A DNA stretch of 64,000 nt from Unio delphinus (GCA_029339505.1 JAQISU010000097.1:6353001-6417000); one strand, 5' to 3'; counted from the first letter of the stretch, positions 25,361-37,623 are shown. Notes: a model not told the origin generated them from the letters alone. Numbers and translations are program-made.

Positions 25361-26210
25361 TTCGAGTAAATAGAAATATAAAAGACTTCATAACAATCAC
25401 AATATTTGTCGTGACTTGGTTTAAGATAATTGATCATTTACATATAATACTCCAATCTGCTGCATGTATTGACACAAATATCAAAGAAAGGTCAATAACA
25501 AATCGGATGATGAATATATGATAAGCACATTAAATATATCGTATATAAACCTGTACATGGACAAAAAGATATTGGCAATAAAGAATTTGAAGCACACACA
25601 TATAAACATTTTAAATATACATGTACATCTCATAATACGTCATCACTACCTCATATAACTTTATTTAAACTTCATTCAGACACAATGAATGACAAACATG
25701 CATGCAATCAGGTTATGATAACTATATTCTGGATGATTTAAAGACTTTGAAAAATATCCTTTGCTTAAAAAGTATATAATTAAACTTGAGTGTTAGTTTT
25801 GGAAGGTGATTATTAAAATTCCGTGGGTTGAATTATATCACACTTTTGTCAATGATGTGATCTACTTGCAGCCATTCTGGATGGAATCTGATTAAGCACT
25901 GTAGACATTCTGTTAAAATTAGTATGGGGTCTCAAGAAGTTTCAGTGATTTGTATCCCTCCTTTAGTTACCATATTTACGTTTCGTTCTTGTGTTGTATA
26001 TATGTAATATTGTCTCGTGTTAAATTGCCATTTGTACCTCCGTGCACTTGAGAAAGGAATCAAAACATCCTGACAGTGTTTTGGCTGGTTTTGTATCAGC
26101 GTTTGCACTGAGTTTTATTTTCGGTCTTTGACTTAAAAAAGAGAGTGTAAAGTTAGGTGACACATATAATATCAATCTCGTGTTCATTTTATATTAAAGC
26201 TATATAACTC
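25285..26210. repeat. Old low-copy duplication, copy A (paired with 36397-37440)
   Basis: Several blocks match the 36.4-37.4 kb segment in the same order and orientation. Shared blocks include AATTGATCATTTACAT, AACAAATCGGATGATGAATA, CATCTCATAATACGTCATCA, GGATGATTTAAAGA (GAAGA in the partner), TGCACTTGAGAAA and the GTGACA(C/A)ATATAATAT stretch. The copies are much diverged between the blocks. No gene is seen in either copy. This copy lacks the short transposon found in the partner. Confidence 0.75.
25304..25359. repeat. (TG)n microsatellite
   Basis: About 56 bp of TG with one CTG interruption near 25320. At the equivalent place in the duplicate near 36415 there is only a short CGTGTGTG, so the tract expanded in this copy. 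Confidence 0.95.
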
Positions 26211-26608
26211 CTTAAATAATTCAAAATTATACATCATAAGCTTTAGTGTAAGGTCAGTATAACACACTTTCATCTCATGGTTACCTTTTAAATGGCATTA
26301 TATTGATGGATATTGCTAACAGAGACATTAGACACATCAAAACCAGGAAAGAAAAATACGTGTATAGAATTCTTTGCCTCCAAACTCTCAAACCAGACGA
26401 CCTCAGTTAAGAGCAACAGAATCTCGTTTCTCTCTCTATGGTTACATTTATCTTGAAGGGTTAAACGCCAATATATACAAAAAAAATCTCGGTTTTAATT
26501 TTGGAAGCATGTTAGTAACCCATTTCTCTCATCACGTGGGCGTTTAGATGGAAGGGTATACATTTCGTAAGATATTGTGCACTCATTGTCTTTTAAATTT
26601 TCAGATTT
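26211..26608. other. Unique AT-rich sequence before the 31-bp array
   Basis: No supported feature. Confidence 0.5.
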
Positions 26609-29600
26609 TATATATTAATCGGCACCGTGCAGCAATGTTTATATATTAATCAGCACCATACAGCAATGTTTATATATTAATCGGCACCGTACAGCAATGT
26701 TTATATATTAATCGGCACCGTACAGCAATGTTTATATATTCATCGGCACCGTACAGCAATGTTTATATATTAATCGGCACCGTACAGCAATGTTTATATA
26801 TTAATCGGCACCGTACAGCAATGTTTATATATTAATCGGCACCGTGCAGCAATGTTTATATATTAACCGGCACCGTACAGCAATGTTTATATATTAATCG
26901 GCACCGTACAGCAATGTTTATATATTAATCGGCACCGTACTGCAATGTTTATATATTAATCGGCACCGTACAGCATTGTTTATATATTAATCGGCACCTT
27001 ACAGGAATGTTTATATATTAATCGGCACCGTGCAGCAATGTTTATATATTAATCGGCACCGTACAGTAATGTTTATATATTAATCTGCATCGTACAGTAA
27101 TGTTTATATATTAATCGGCACCATACAGCAATGTTTATATATTGATCGGCACCGTACAGCAAATTTATATATTAATCGGCACCGTACAGCATTGTTTATA
27201 TATTAATCGGCACCGTACAGCAATGTTTATACATTAATCGGCACCGTACAGCAATGTTTATATATTAATCGGCACGGTACAGCAAAGTTTATATATTAAT
27301 CGGTAAGGTAGAGTAATATTTGTATATTAATCGGCACCGTATTGCAAGGTTTATATATTAATCGGCACATTACAGCAATGCTTATATAATAATCGGCACC
27401 GTACAGCAATGTTATATATTAATCGGCACCGTACAGCAATGTTTATATATTAATCGGCACTGTGCAGCAATGTTTATATATTAATCGGCACTGTGCAGCA
27501 ATGTTTATATATTCATCGGCACCGTACAGCAATGTTATACATTAATCGGCACCGTACAGCAATGTTTATATATTAATCGGCACCGTGCAGCATTGTTTAT
27601 ATATTAATCGGCACTGTGCAGCAATGTTTATATATTAATCGGCACTGTGCAGCAATGTTTATATATTCATCGGCACCTTACAGCAATGTTTATATATTAA
27701 TTGGCACCGTACAGCAATGTTTATATATTAATTGGCACCGTACAGCAATGTTTATATATTAATCGGCACTGTGCAGCAATGTTTATATATTAATCGGCAC
27801 TGTGTAGCAATGTTTATATATTCATCGGCACCTTACAGCAATGTTTATATATTAATTGGCACCGTACAGCAATGTTTATATATTAATCGGCACCGTTCAG
27901 CAATGTTTATATATTAATCGGCACCGAACAGCAATGTTTATATATTAATCCGCACCGTACAGCAATGTTTATATATTAATCGGCACCGTACAGCAATGTA
28001 ATATATTAATCGGCACCGCACAGCAATGTTTATATATTAATTGGCACCGTACAGCAATGTATATATATTAATCGGCTCCGTGCAGCAATGTTTATATATT
28101 AATCGGCACTGTGCAGCAATGTTTATATATTAATCCGCACCGTACAGCAATGTTTATATATTAATTGGCACCGTACAGCAATGTAATATATTAATTGGCA
28201 CCGTACAGCAATGTTTATATATTAATTGGCACCGTACTGCAATGTTTATATATTAATCGGCACTGTGCAGCAATGTTTATATATTAATCGGCACTGTGCA
28301 GCAATGTTTATATATTCATCGGCACCTTACAGCAATGTGTATATATTAATTGGCACCGTACAGCAATGTTTATATATTAATCGGCACCGTACAGCAATGT
28401 TATATATTAATCGGCACCGTACAGCAGTGTTTATATATTAATCGGCACCGTACTGCAATGTTTATATATTAATCGGCACCGTACAGCAATGTTTATATAT
28501 TAATCGGCACCGTACAGCAATGTTATATATTAATCGGCACCGTACAGCAATGTTTATATATTAATCGGCACCGTACAGCAATGTTTATATATTAATCGGC
28601 ACCTTACAGCAATGCTTATATATTAATCGGCACCGTACAGCAATGTTTATATATTAATCGGCACCGTACTGCAATGTTTATATATTAATCGGCACCGTAC
28701 AGCAATGTTTATATATTAATCGGCACCGTACAGCAATGTTATATATTAATCGGCACCGTACAGCAATGTTTATATATTAATCGGCACCGTACTGCAAGGT
28801 TTATATATTAATCGGCACATTACAGCAATGCTTATATATTAATCGGCACCGTACAGCAATGTTATATATTAATCGGCACCGTACAGCAATGTTTATATAT
28901 TAATCGGCACCGCACAGCAATGTTTATATATTAATTGGCACCTTACAGCAATGTTTATATATTAATCGGCACCGTGCAGCAATGTTTATATATTCATCGG
29001 CACCGTGCAGCAATGTTTATATATTTATCGGCACCTTACAGCAATGTTTATATATTAATTGACACCGTACAGCAATGTTTATATATTAATTGACACCGTA
29101 CAGCAAAGTTTATATATTAATCGGCACCGCACAGCAATGTTTATATATTAATCGGCACCGTACAGCAATGTTTATATATTAATCGGCACCGTACAGCAAT
29201 GTTTATATATTAATCGGCACCGTGCAGCAATGTTTATATATTAATCGGCACCGCACAGCAATGTTTATATATTAATCGGCACCGTACACCAATGTTCATA
29301 TATTAATCGGCACCGTACAACAATGTTTATATATTAATCGGCACCGTGCAGCAATGTTTATATATTAATCGGCACCGCACAGCAATGTTTATATATTAAT
29401 CGGCACCGTACAGCAATGTTTATATATTAATCGGCACCGTACAGCAATGTTTATATATTAATCGGCACCGTACAGCAATGTTTATATATTAATCGGCACC
29501 GTACAGCAATGTTTATATATTAATTGGCACCGTACAGCAATGTGTATATATTAATCGGCACCGTACAGCAATGTTTTTATATTAATCGGCACCGTACAGC

Positions 29601-30687
29601 AATGTTTATATATTAATCGGCACCGTACTGCAATGTTTATATATTAATCGGCACCGTACAGCAATGTTTATATATTAATCGGCACCGTGCAGCAATGTTT
29701 ATATATTAATCGGCACCGCACAGCAATGTTTATATATTAATTGACACCGTACAGCAATGTTTATATATTAATCGGCACCGTGCAGCAATGTTTATATATT
29801 AATCGGCACCGTGCAGCAATGTTTATATATTAATCGGCACCGTGCAGCAATGTTTATATATTCATCGGCACCTTACAGCAATGTTTATATATTAATTGAC
29901 ACCGTACAGCAATGTTTATATATTAATCGGCACCGTACAGCAATGTTTATATATTAATCGGCACCGCACAGCAATGTTTATATATTAATTGACACCGTAC
30001 AGCAATGTTTATATATTAATCGGCACCGTGCAGCAATGTTTATATATTCATCGGCACCTTACAGCAATGTTTATATATTAATCGGCACCGTGCAGCAATG
30101 TTTATATATTCATCGGCACCGTGAGACAATGTTTATATATTTATCGGCACCTTACAGCAATGTTTATATATTAATCGGCACCGCACAGCAATGTTTATAT
30201 ATTTATCGGCACCTTACAGCAATGTTTATATATTAATCGGCACCGTGCAGCAATGTTTATATATTCATCGGCACCGTGCAGCAATGTTTATATATTTATC
30301 GGCACCTTACAGCAATGTTTATATTTTAACTGACACCGTACAGCAATCTTTATATATTAATCGGCACCGTACAGCAATGTTATATATTAATCGGCACCGT
30401 ACAGCAATGTTCATATATTAATCGGCACCTTACAGCAATGTTTATATATTAATCGGCACCGTACTTTTATATATTAATCGGCACCGTACAGCAATGTGAT
30501 ATATGAATCGGCACCGTACAGCAATTATTTATATATTAATCGGCACCGTACAGCAATTATTTATATATTAATCGGCACTGTGCAGCAATGTTTCTATATT
30601 CATCGGCACCGTGCAGCAATGTTTATATATTCATCGGCACCGTACAACAATGTTTATATATTAATCGGCACCGTACAGCAATGTTTG
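26609..30687. repeat. 31-bp satellite, about 131 copies
   Basis: The unit is made of TTAATCGGCACCGTACAGCA followed by ATGTTTATATA. Units differ at a limited set of sites: TTAAT/TTCAT/TTTAT before CGG, CGG/TGG/TGA, and CCGTAC/CTGTGC/CCGCAC/CCTTAC before AGCA. Certain variants travel together (a GTGC unit, then a TTCAT unit with CCTTAC, then a TTAATTG unit, for example near 27640, 27780 and 28270). That indicates multi-unit amplification. Single-base deletions such as ATGTTATATA recur in several units. Frames reading YILIGTVQQCL are by-products. Confidence 0.95.
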
Positions 30688-30734
30688 CGCTGAAGTGGCA
30701 ATAAACGCTTATGCCTTCATGCTATCCAATTCGA

Positions 30735-30830
30735 AAGTGTGGAAACATTTTTGGATTATGACTGTACAATGTATATGATCTGGGATAAGCTTTGTATAGT
30801 CACGTGTTGGCATTATTGTCATCTAGTCTT
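30735..30830. repeat. Old duplication, copy A (paired with about 34930-35040)
   Basis: TTATGACTGTACAATGTATA followed by TGATCTGGG and later GACATTATTGT-like sequence matches TTATTACTGTACGATATATA, TTATCTGGG and TGACATTATTGTTAT near 34937-35000. In both places the block lies just downstream of a minisatellite array. Confidence 0.6.
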
Positions 30831-30873
30831 ACATTATTGTCATCGAATCTTACATTATTGTCATCTAATCTTA
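30811..30873. repeat. 21-bp tandem repeat, 3 copies
   Basis: CATTATTGTCATCTAGTCTT occurs at 30811, 30832 and 30853 with one- or two-base changes. Confidence 0.9.
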
Positions 30874-31688
30874 CATTTAGTTTTAGTATATTCATCTTCA
30901 AAGGAAAAGAGTATTCTTGTCAAACTGAGATAACCGATTTTCAAATAGAACAGAGTTCTAGACTTAAACATGATTTTTATAAATAATAAAGGTGAGATAG
31001 AAAATGCTTTTCAATCTTACATATAGTCGCAACATTGTTCTTTTATAATAATACAGGGCAGATTCGAAATGCCAAAAGACAACATTATAATACACCATAT
31101 TATGGTGAAATTAACTATATTATTATATTACTATCTATCTATATTTATTAGAGAGAATGTGAGACATTCCGACATAGTGTCATGCTCTCAGTGAAATATT
31201 AGTTTAGTACTAGTTTACTTCAGCAGTGTGGTGGGAGATGGCGACGTCTTTATAAATAACTATATCGTGATTATAAGGCATTTAAATTTAATAGCAACCA
31301 TGTAATAAATATATTTAAAATTTCTGATAACAATTTGATTCAGTTTGGAGATTTTTAAAGTGTCAAAATTAATATCGGTTATTTAAAAATATGTATGTGA
31401 TTGTTTTAGAATACAAGGCCAACTATCTTTTCTACTTAAATGTTCATACTTTGCCGCTTTGACAGCTTGTCGTTCTCAGAGCTAGCCATGGCCGTAACCA
31501 AGTCAACTGTTTAAACTGCAGATCCATCTGAATACAACATTTAGACAGAATATGTTCTTCTCTCAATGTATGTAGTGTTCATTTTTACCTTTAATCTTAT
31601 TTGTATATTCATACCTCTTATTACGTTGAACTGACTGAAAAGGACAAGCGAATTTCGATGCGAATCGAGCGAGAATACTGATGATCCA
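30874..31688. other. Unique AT-rich sequence
   Basis: No gene is recognised. A short open frame on the minus strand overlaps the start of the next array and carries no motif. Confidence 0.5.
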
Positions 31689-32029
31689 ATAAGTCTTATA
31701 CGCTCAGGGACAGTCCTTATCAATGAGTCTTATACGCTCAGAGACAGTCCTTATCAATGAGTCTTATATGCTTAGAGATAGTCCTTATCAATGAGTCTTA
31801 TACGCTTGGAGACAGTCCTTATCAATGAGTCTTATACGCTTAGAGATAGTCCTTATCAATGAGTATTATACGCTTGGAGACAGTCCTTATCAATGAGTCT
31901 TATACGCTTAGAGACAGTCCTTATCAATGAGTCTTATACGCTTAGAGACAGTCCTTGTCAATGAGTCTTATACGCTTAGAGACAGTCCTTATCAATGAGT
32001 CTTATACGCTTAGAGACAGTCCTTATCAA
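31689..32029. repeat. 34-bp minisatellite, 10 copies
   Basis: Units read GTCTTATACGCTTAGAGACA followed by GTCCTTATCAATGA. Variation is limited to CTCAG/CTTAG/CTTGG, GACAG/GATAG and a few singletons. Confidence 0.93.
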
Positions 32030-32904
32030 AAGCATACTATTTGCACATTCAAGTAAAATAACAAATTCTACATAACCAAGAACAGTAATGAACAGTAACA
32101 TTAATTCTAACTTACTGGTCAACAAAAGTCTAACAAAAGAAATTTGACTGTTCGACCGTGCACATTGATTCTATCACTATCCTGTATCTTTGCTGTTCTG
32201 GTAATGAAACCTCACCGGATGGCCTGAGTCACTAATTTATTGGCTAGCATCATGTTTCTGGCTTTGATATTCCAAAATCATGGAATGTAACATAATTCAT
32301 TTCCTAAACTATTCATGTGAATTTCCAGCGCGACATGCGCATGCTCTAACATGGAAATGAATAGGGCACAACATCTGCTAACATGCAAACATCTTTCCAC
32401 ATACTGTTGATGTAGCAGGGCTTGTAGAACCGTGGATGTCTTTAGATGAATTCCTTGACGAATTCGTTAATACTCGTGACAACAGTGTGACATTACCAGG
32501 ACCACAGGACAATGGTGGGTGGGTGGCATATGTATTGGAATGGAAGAAGTAATTTACACGTGGTCGATGATTTCAGTGACAAATCAAAAGGAAATTATCA
32601 AATATGCCAAATCTTGTAGATCATCATCTCAATTTCAGTGTTTAACATCAAATAATTTTCATACTTTAAACAAACAACGTTTGTGTATGCAAAACTCCAT
32701 TTAAAATACCAATAGGGTATAACAACATAGTGAATTACCTAATGCATTTCCGACTTTGTTTCATGTTTCTAGATCATAATTATTATTGGAAAAGGAATGT
32801 AGTTCTTAAAAGTACCAACCATGTTGGTTTGTTTAGTTTGGTATTATTACCACAGGATCAGGATTGTCAATAGTATCATATGTTTACCGAGTGTCAACTT
32901 ACGC
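32030..32904. other. Unique AT-rich sequence
   Basis: No supported gene. A 61-codon frame at 32519-32704 has no recognisable motif. Confidence 0.5.
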
Positions 32905-33190
32905 AATATATTTATTCATTGGCAATAATTACGTTTTTTTGTCTAATCTTTATTTATGACCATATCATCATTGGTACTAACATAACAATTAATGTCATGA
33001 CTACGATATATGTCAAGACTTAGTCTAGACGTATTACTAAGACAAATAAATGTGTCAAACGTCGGTTTCCACTCCTTAGTTATTCAGAACATTTTTTTAA
33101 CGAATCAAAACCAAACGAATATCTTCCATTAGAGATATATGTACAGAATATCAAAATATGACTGACCAATAAAACAAATACCTGGATTAA
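32905..33190. repeat. Old duplication, copy A (paired with 35295-35560)
   Basis: Shared blocks in order include AATAATTAC(G/T) with a T-rich run, ATCATTGGTACTAACATAAC against CTTCATTGGCACTAACGGAA, the GTCTAGA motif, and GAGATATATGTACAGAATAT against GAGATAATTACAGAATATCA. The segments are old and diverged. A weaker third relative may lie near 38960-39050 (ATTATTGGTACTAAAATAGT). Confidence 0.65.
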
Positions 33191-34002
33191 CAATCAAATA
33201 ATGAGTTTAATGAGTTTATCCTTTAAAGAGTGGCTTTTTTCCATTCCTGTAATAGCTCTGTGTGGGAGTGGGAAGGAGGCGTGTAATTTGCTTATCTCGC
33301 ATTATATTTATCAGAATATGATTATTCTAGGCAAACAATGCATTAGAAACACCATCAAATTACATAACTTATAAATAAAATTTCTTGGTAAATAAGCAAA
33401 CACCGATGGGTAGACAAGGGAAAAAAGAAAAAGATCCAAGACTTTGATTCTATACTTTTTTAAGCTGTACATAATTTCCAGCACTTTTTCGTCGTTTATA
33501 TCTGATTTACAGTTCATAAAATATTAAGCGTTAAGCGCGCTCGAACATATTCTTAATATATTAGCCAATAATATAAAAACTTAACTCCGAAAGAATGCAA
33601 AGATTATGTGGGGTTGCTTCAGAACAGAAGGAAGTGAAACAAACAAATGTCACAAACTGTCAGAGAAAAGTTATTTATTTTGAATTCCGAACCATATGAA
33701 ATAATTTCTTCCAAGAATGTGAAAAGCAAGAAGACAAAATATGCCTTGTATCAGAGACAGAGTAGAAATCTCAATTCTTCGAGATCGTGGTCCTAAAATC
33801 ACTTTTTTAGCTGTGGAGGCAGACCATTTCATTTGTCTTTAGACATTTCGTCGTAAGATCATATCATGGGACTTATGGAAGTGTTCAAAGCAGTTTTTTT
33901 AGTTTGCTTATTTTATTTTGTTTGTTCTCTGTTAAACTCGCTCGTTCGCTCATTTATTTGTCATTATTTCCTGCGTCGACGTTTAATCCTTCAAGCATAT
34001 AG
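33191..34002. other. Unique sequence
   Basis: No supported gene. An open frame from 33866 begins with a hydrophobic stretch (VFLVCLFYFVCSLLNSLV) but runs straight into the CA/GA microsatellite and has no recognised homology. Confidence 0.45.
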
Positions 34003-34095
<93 letters not shown>

Positions 34096-34112
34096 CAGAG
34101 ACAGAGAGACAG
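34003..34112. repeat. Compound (CA)n-(GA)n-(GACAGA)n microsatellite
   Basis: A CA tract passes directly into a GA tract and then into GACAGA hexamers. The open frame through it gives Thr-His, then Arg-Glu, then Arg-Asp runs, an artefact. Confidence 0.95.
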
Positions 34113-34116
34113 AGAT

Positions 34117-34858
34117 GTTAAATTGCCACAATATAGTCATATCGTTTAATTATCACTATATAGTAATACATGTACTATTAATTATCACTATATATCCATA
34201 CCTTTAATTGGTACCATAAAGTCAAAGCTTCAATTGGTACCATATGGTCATATGCTTAATTGTCTCCATATAGCCATACCTTTAATTGGCACCATATGGT
34301 CATATGCAATTAATTGGCACCATATAGCCATACGTTTAATTTGCACCATATAGCCACACGTTTAATGTGAACCACGTAATCTTACTTTTAATTGGTACCA
34401 TATAGTCATACCTTTAATTAGTACCATATAGTCATACCTTTAATTGGTACCATATAGTCATACCTTTAATTGGTACCATATAGTCATACCTTTAATTGGT
34501 ACCATATAGTCATACCTTTAATTGGTGCCATATAGTCATACCTTTAATTGGAACCATATAGTCATACCTTTAATTGGAACCATATAGTCATACCTTTAAT
34601 TGGTACCATATAGTCATACCTTTAATTGGAACCATATAGTCATACCTTTAATTGGAACCATATAGTCATACCTTTAATTGGAACCATATAGTCATACCTT
34701 TAATTGGAACCATATAGTCATACATTTAATTGGTACCATATAGTCATACCTTTAATTGGAACCATATAGTCATACCTTTAATTGGAACCATATAGTCATA
34801 CCTTTAATTGGAACCATATAGTCATACCTTTAATTGGCATTATACGGCCATTATTTAG
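34117..34858. repeat. 26-bp minisatellite, about 28 copies
   Basis: The consensus is TTAATTGGTACCATATAGTC followed by ATACCT. The first units (34117-34380) and the last are degenerate, and the middle is highly uniform, mostly alternating between GGTACC and GGAACC variants. This is the usual pattern of central homogenisation. Confidence 0.93.
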
Positions 34859-35188
34859 CAGAGGTGCCGGTAAGTGATGATATATACAAATTATCTCATT
34901 AGTAAATTTGGAAGCGCTAATCTTCACTCTTTGTATTATTACTGTACGATATATATTATCTGGGTAAAATTGTTTTGTTCATTCTTTGACATTATTGTTA
35001 TATCATGTTACTTTTCTTAATAGTTTTTAGACATCAAATAGATAAAACATGGAAATCTAGAATGATCTTAACAAATATCAATCATGGATTATGTTTTCAT
35101 TTTGTGTTTCTAATTCTTATTTAATAGTATCGTCAGCCATAGGAAAGCGCTTGCATGCTTCATCGTGCGTTGTCGTTTTTATCTCCCC

Positions 35189-35191
<3 letters not shown>
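34859..35191. other. Unique AT-rich sequence containing a duplicated block
   Basis: Positions about 34930-35040 are the partner of 30735-30830. Nothing else is recognised. Confidence 0.5.

Positions 35192-35270
<79 letters not shown>
35192..35270. repeat. (CT)n microsatellite
   Basis: About 79 bp of pure CT. Mirror-symmetric polypyrimidine of this kind can form triplex DNA. Confidence 0.97.
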
Positions 35271-35273
<3 letters not shown>

Positions 35274-35294
35274 GCGTTAAGCTACACAATGTGT

Positions 35295-35560
35295 TTCTTC
35301 ATTATTAATAATTACTCTTTTTCTGCTAATTGTGGTAAATCGATCTATCTTCATTGGCACTAACGGAACAATAACTGCCAAGACTGCTATAAATGTAAAG
35401 ATTTCGTCTAGAATTATTAATTTGACAACTATAGTTGACAAACTTCTAATACCTGTTATCACAACACGTCTTTACAACAACAATGAATTCTCCCCATCAG
35501 AGAGATAATTACAGAATATCAATATAACTTAAAGGTATGAAAAGAACAATGCAGTTGGAT
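35295..35560. repeat. Old duplication, copy B (paired with 32905-33190)
   Basis: Blocks match copy A in order (see that entry), including CACTAACGGAACAATAACTG against TACTAACATAACAATTAATG and ACAGAATATCAATAT against ACAGAATATCAAAAT. No coding content is seen. Confidence 0.65.
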
Positions 35561-35667
35561 GAGCACTGAATGAACGGGTTTGTCTTTCAGAATTATATAT
35601 GTAAACTCTGGGGAAGAAATTATATTCTTCTGTTACGAATTTTTTTTATTGTATTTTCGTTATCGCT

Positions 35668-35669
35668 GA

Positions 35670-35713
<44 letters not shown>

Positions 35714-35914
35714 TCACTACTACTATTACTATTACTATTACTAGTACTACTACTACTACTATTACTACTACAACATCTACTATTATTATTATTACTACCA
35801 CTGCTACTACTACTACTACTTTCACTACTACTTCTACTATTATTATTATTACTACTACTGCTACTACTATACTGATATTACTACTACTATTACTACTACT
35901 ACTACAACAACAAC

Positions 35915-35970
<56 letters not shown>
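35668..35970. repeat. Compound (ACT)n / (ATT)n / (AAT)n trinucleotide tract
   Basis: Imperfect ACT triplets with ATT and CTG interruptions run to about 35912. Pure AAT triplets follow to 35970. The Leu-rich forward frame (35570-35875) and the Val/Ile-rich reverse frame are artefacts. Confidence 0.95.
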
Positions 35971-36044
35971 GTTTTCTGGTTAAAGTAAGGAAATCTGGAG
36001 ACGAAACGTTTGCTGTAAACAGACACATATTGTATTATTGTTAC

Positions 36045-36320
36045 TTTAGTTACAGCACCGGCCTTTGGCCAATTTGACCGACTTGGTCAAATCAGGCCCC
36101 GCCCTCACAGGAGCCCCGCGGGTTAGTAATTTATAAAAAAATATGTTTATGGAGAGAAAGTCATTTTAAAGCGATGGAATAAAATATTAAGTTCAATATC
36201 ATATAAAACTTGTTTTTAAAGTTGTTTTTTTTTCCCCTTCAAAAGCCCTGATCATAAGGGGCTCCGCCCACGCGTACATTCGGGATTCTCTGCAAAATTG
36301 ATCCCAATCGGTCCCGCATT
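36045..36320. other. GC-rich patches with inverted repeats, possible small transposon remnant
   Basis: Two GC-rich patches (36055-36125 and 36235-36330) flank AT-rich DNA. ATTTGACC at 36072-36079 pairs with GGTCAAAT at 36085-36092 across a 5-base loop, flanked by GGCC on both sides. GGAGCCCC near 36110 is the inverse of GGGGCTCC near 36259. The arrangement could be the two ends of a non-autonomous DNA element, but no clean terminal repeat or target duplication is visible. Confidence 0.4.
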
Positions 36321-36661
36321 TCCCGAGGCTGATACTTCTTATTAGAACTTCTACAAAAACTATAATTATTCGAATTTTGTAAAATATATTTGACTAGTCA
36401 TTACCTTAGATCAACGTGTGTGGGATTGGAGTAATTAAACAGACAAGAATAAAAATAATTGTCTTCGCTTGCTTCATATAATTGATCATTTACATCCAGT
36501 TAAAATATTACATTTATTGAAAAAAACATCAAAGAAGAGTGAAGAACAAATCGGATGATGAATATATAATAAACACATTAAATGCATCGTGTGTAAAAAT
36601 GCACAGGGATAGAGAGATGTAAGCCGCAAATCATTTTAAACACGCGTTATGTGTACATTTG

Positions 36662-36851
36662 CATCCAGAGGCGTAGCTAGAGTGTTTGAAGCCCGGGGGC
36701 AAGACTCATTTTAACGCACCCCCTTCAACTCTGAAACCCATTATTTTCATCAATCACCTATTTCAAAGCCGATTTTGGCGCCCCAACTAGTCTGGCGACT
36801 GAGAACATATGTATCCCTCTGCCCCCCCCCCCCCAGCTACGCCTCTGCATC
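36662..36851. mobile_element. MITE-like element, 13-bp terminal inverted repeats, CATC target duplication
   Basis: The 182-bp element spans 36666-36847. It begins CAGAGGCGTAGCT and ends AGCTACGCCTCTG, a perfect 13-bp inverted repeat. The 4-bp sequence CATC lies on both sides (36662-36665 and 36848-36851). The paralogous segment near 25626 reads straight through (GTACATCTCATAATACG), so it shows the unoccupied site. The interior is GC-rich, with a C-homopolymer near the right end, and has no coding capacity. The ends resemble widespread animal DNA-transposon termini. The superfamily is uncertain: a 4-bp duplication would suit Chapaev-like elements, but an 8-bp hAT duplication that has eroded is possible. 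Confidence 0.85.
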
Positions 36852-37083
36852 TCATAATACGTCATCACTACATCACAGAACTCGATTCAAACAAAGAAAG
36901 CGAAAGCAACATGTGATCATGCTATTAAAACGATGTTCAGGATGATTTGAAGATTTTGAAATATTTTTTACTCTTCAAACATATACTCGAATCTTGGTTT
37001 GCGGAAGGATACAACCACTTTTTACTTTTTCGAATGACGTGACTTGTTTTGAATCTACCTGCGGACATTCTAGACATAAATTT

Positions 37084-37146
37084 GATATCTGTCGTAATAT
37101 CAATTTTATACTTACACGCGCACGCACACACACAAATCTTCTTATA
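37084..37146 (+). repeat. Left arm of a perfect 63-bp inverted repeat
   Basis: It starts GATATCTGTCGTAATATC, contains a short CACGCGCACGCACACACA microsatellite, and ends AAATCTTCTTATA. Its exact reverse complement lies at 37976-38038. Matching stops abruptly on both sides of both arms. Confidence 0.95.
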
Positions 37147-37623
37147 TGGCACACCTTCTGCTAGTTCGTTTTCGTTGTATCTGAAGACGAGAACTCGGTA
37201 TTGCTATTAAGTCTTTTGTATCTATTCTATAATTAAGTTATTTGCTTATTGTTTTTGTGTCGTATATATAACCCTGTATCGTGTGTAATCGCCCATGGTA
37301 ACTTTCTGCACTTGAGAAATGAATCAGTTGATTGAGCTGGTTATACTGTTTGTTTATCCGCCTTTGAGTAATGAAATGCTGTAACGTTATGTGACAAATA
37401 TAATATAAATTTGGCTTCAATTTAAAAATAAATAATACAAATGTTGCTACTTGGTATAACATAACAGTGGTAATATGTAAGACTTCGGGCACGGCTGTTG
37501 ATAAGAAAAATTACGCATGGGAAAAAAGGTTTAGGGATGTAAAGGGTTTAACGAGACAAAGGAAATGGATAAGAGATTTAAGCTGAAGTTAAATAAATAT
37601 AGACATACACAAACACGCTACAT
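37147..37623. other. Spacer inside the 63-bp inverted repeat
   Basis: AT-rich DNA that continues the duplication shared with 25-26 kb up to about 37440. No gene is recognised. Confidence 0.5.

Larger units (their letters stand above)
36397..37440. repeat. Old low-copy duplication, copy B (paired with 25285-26210)
   Basis: Same block order as copy A: AATTGATCATTTACAT, AACAAATCGGATGATGAATA, CATCTCATAATACGTCATCA, GGATGATTTGAAGA and TGCACTTGAGAAA. It is longer because it contains the 182-bp short transposon at 36666-36847 and the left 63-bp inverted-repeat arm, neither of which is present in copy A. Confidence 0.75.

Noticed and set aside
26609..30687. CRISPR-like regular repeats
   Set aside because: The whole period is repeated with no unique spacers, and this is eukaryotic DNA. 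It is a satellite. The same applies to the other arrays.
33866..34207. Frame with a hydrophobic N-terminus resembling a membrane segment
   Set aside because: It continues directly into a CA/GA microsatellite. The hydrophobic stretch is T-rich DNA read by chance.
35570..36026. Leucine-rich and valine-rich open frames
   Set aside because: They are translations of ACT/AAT trinucleotide repeats.
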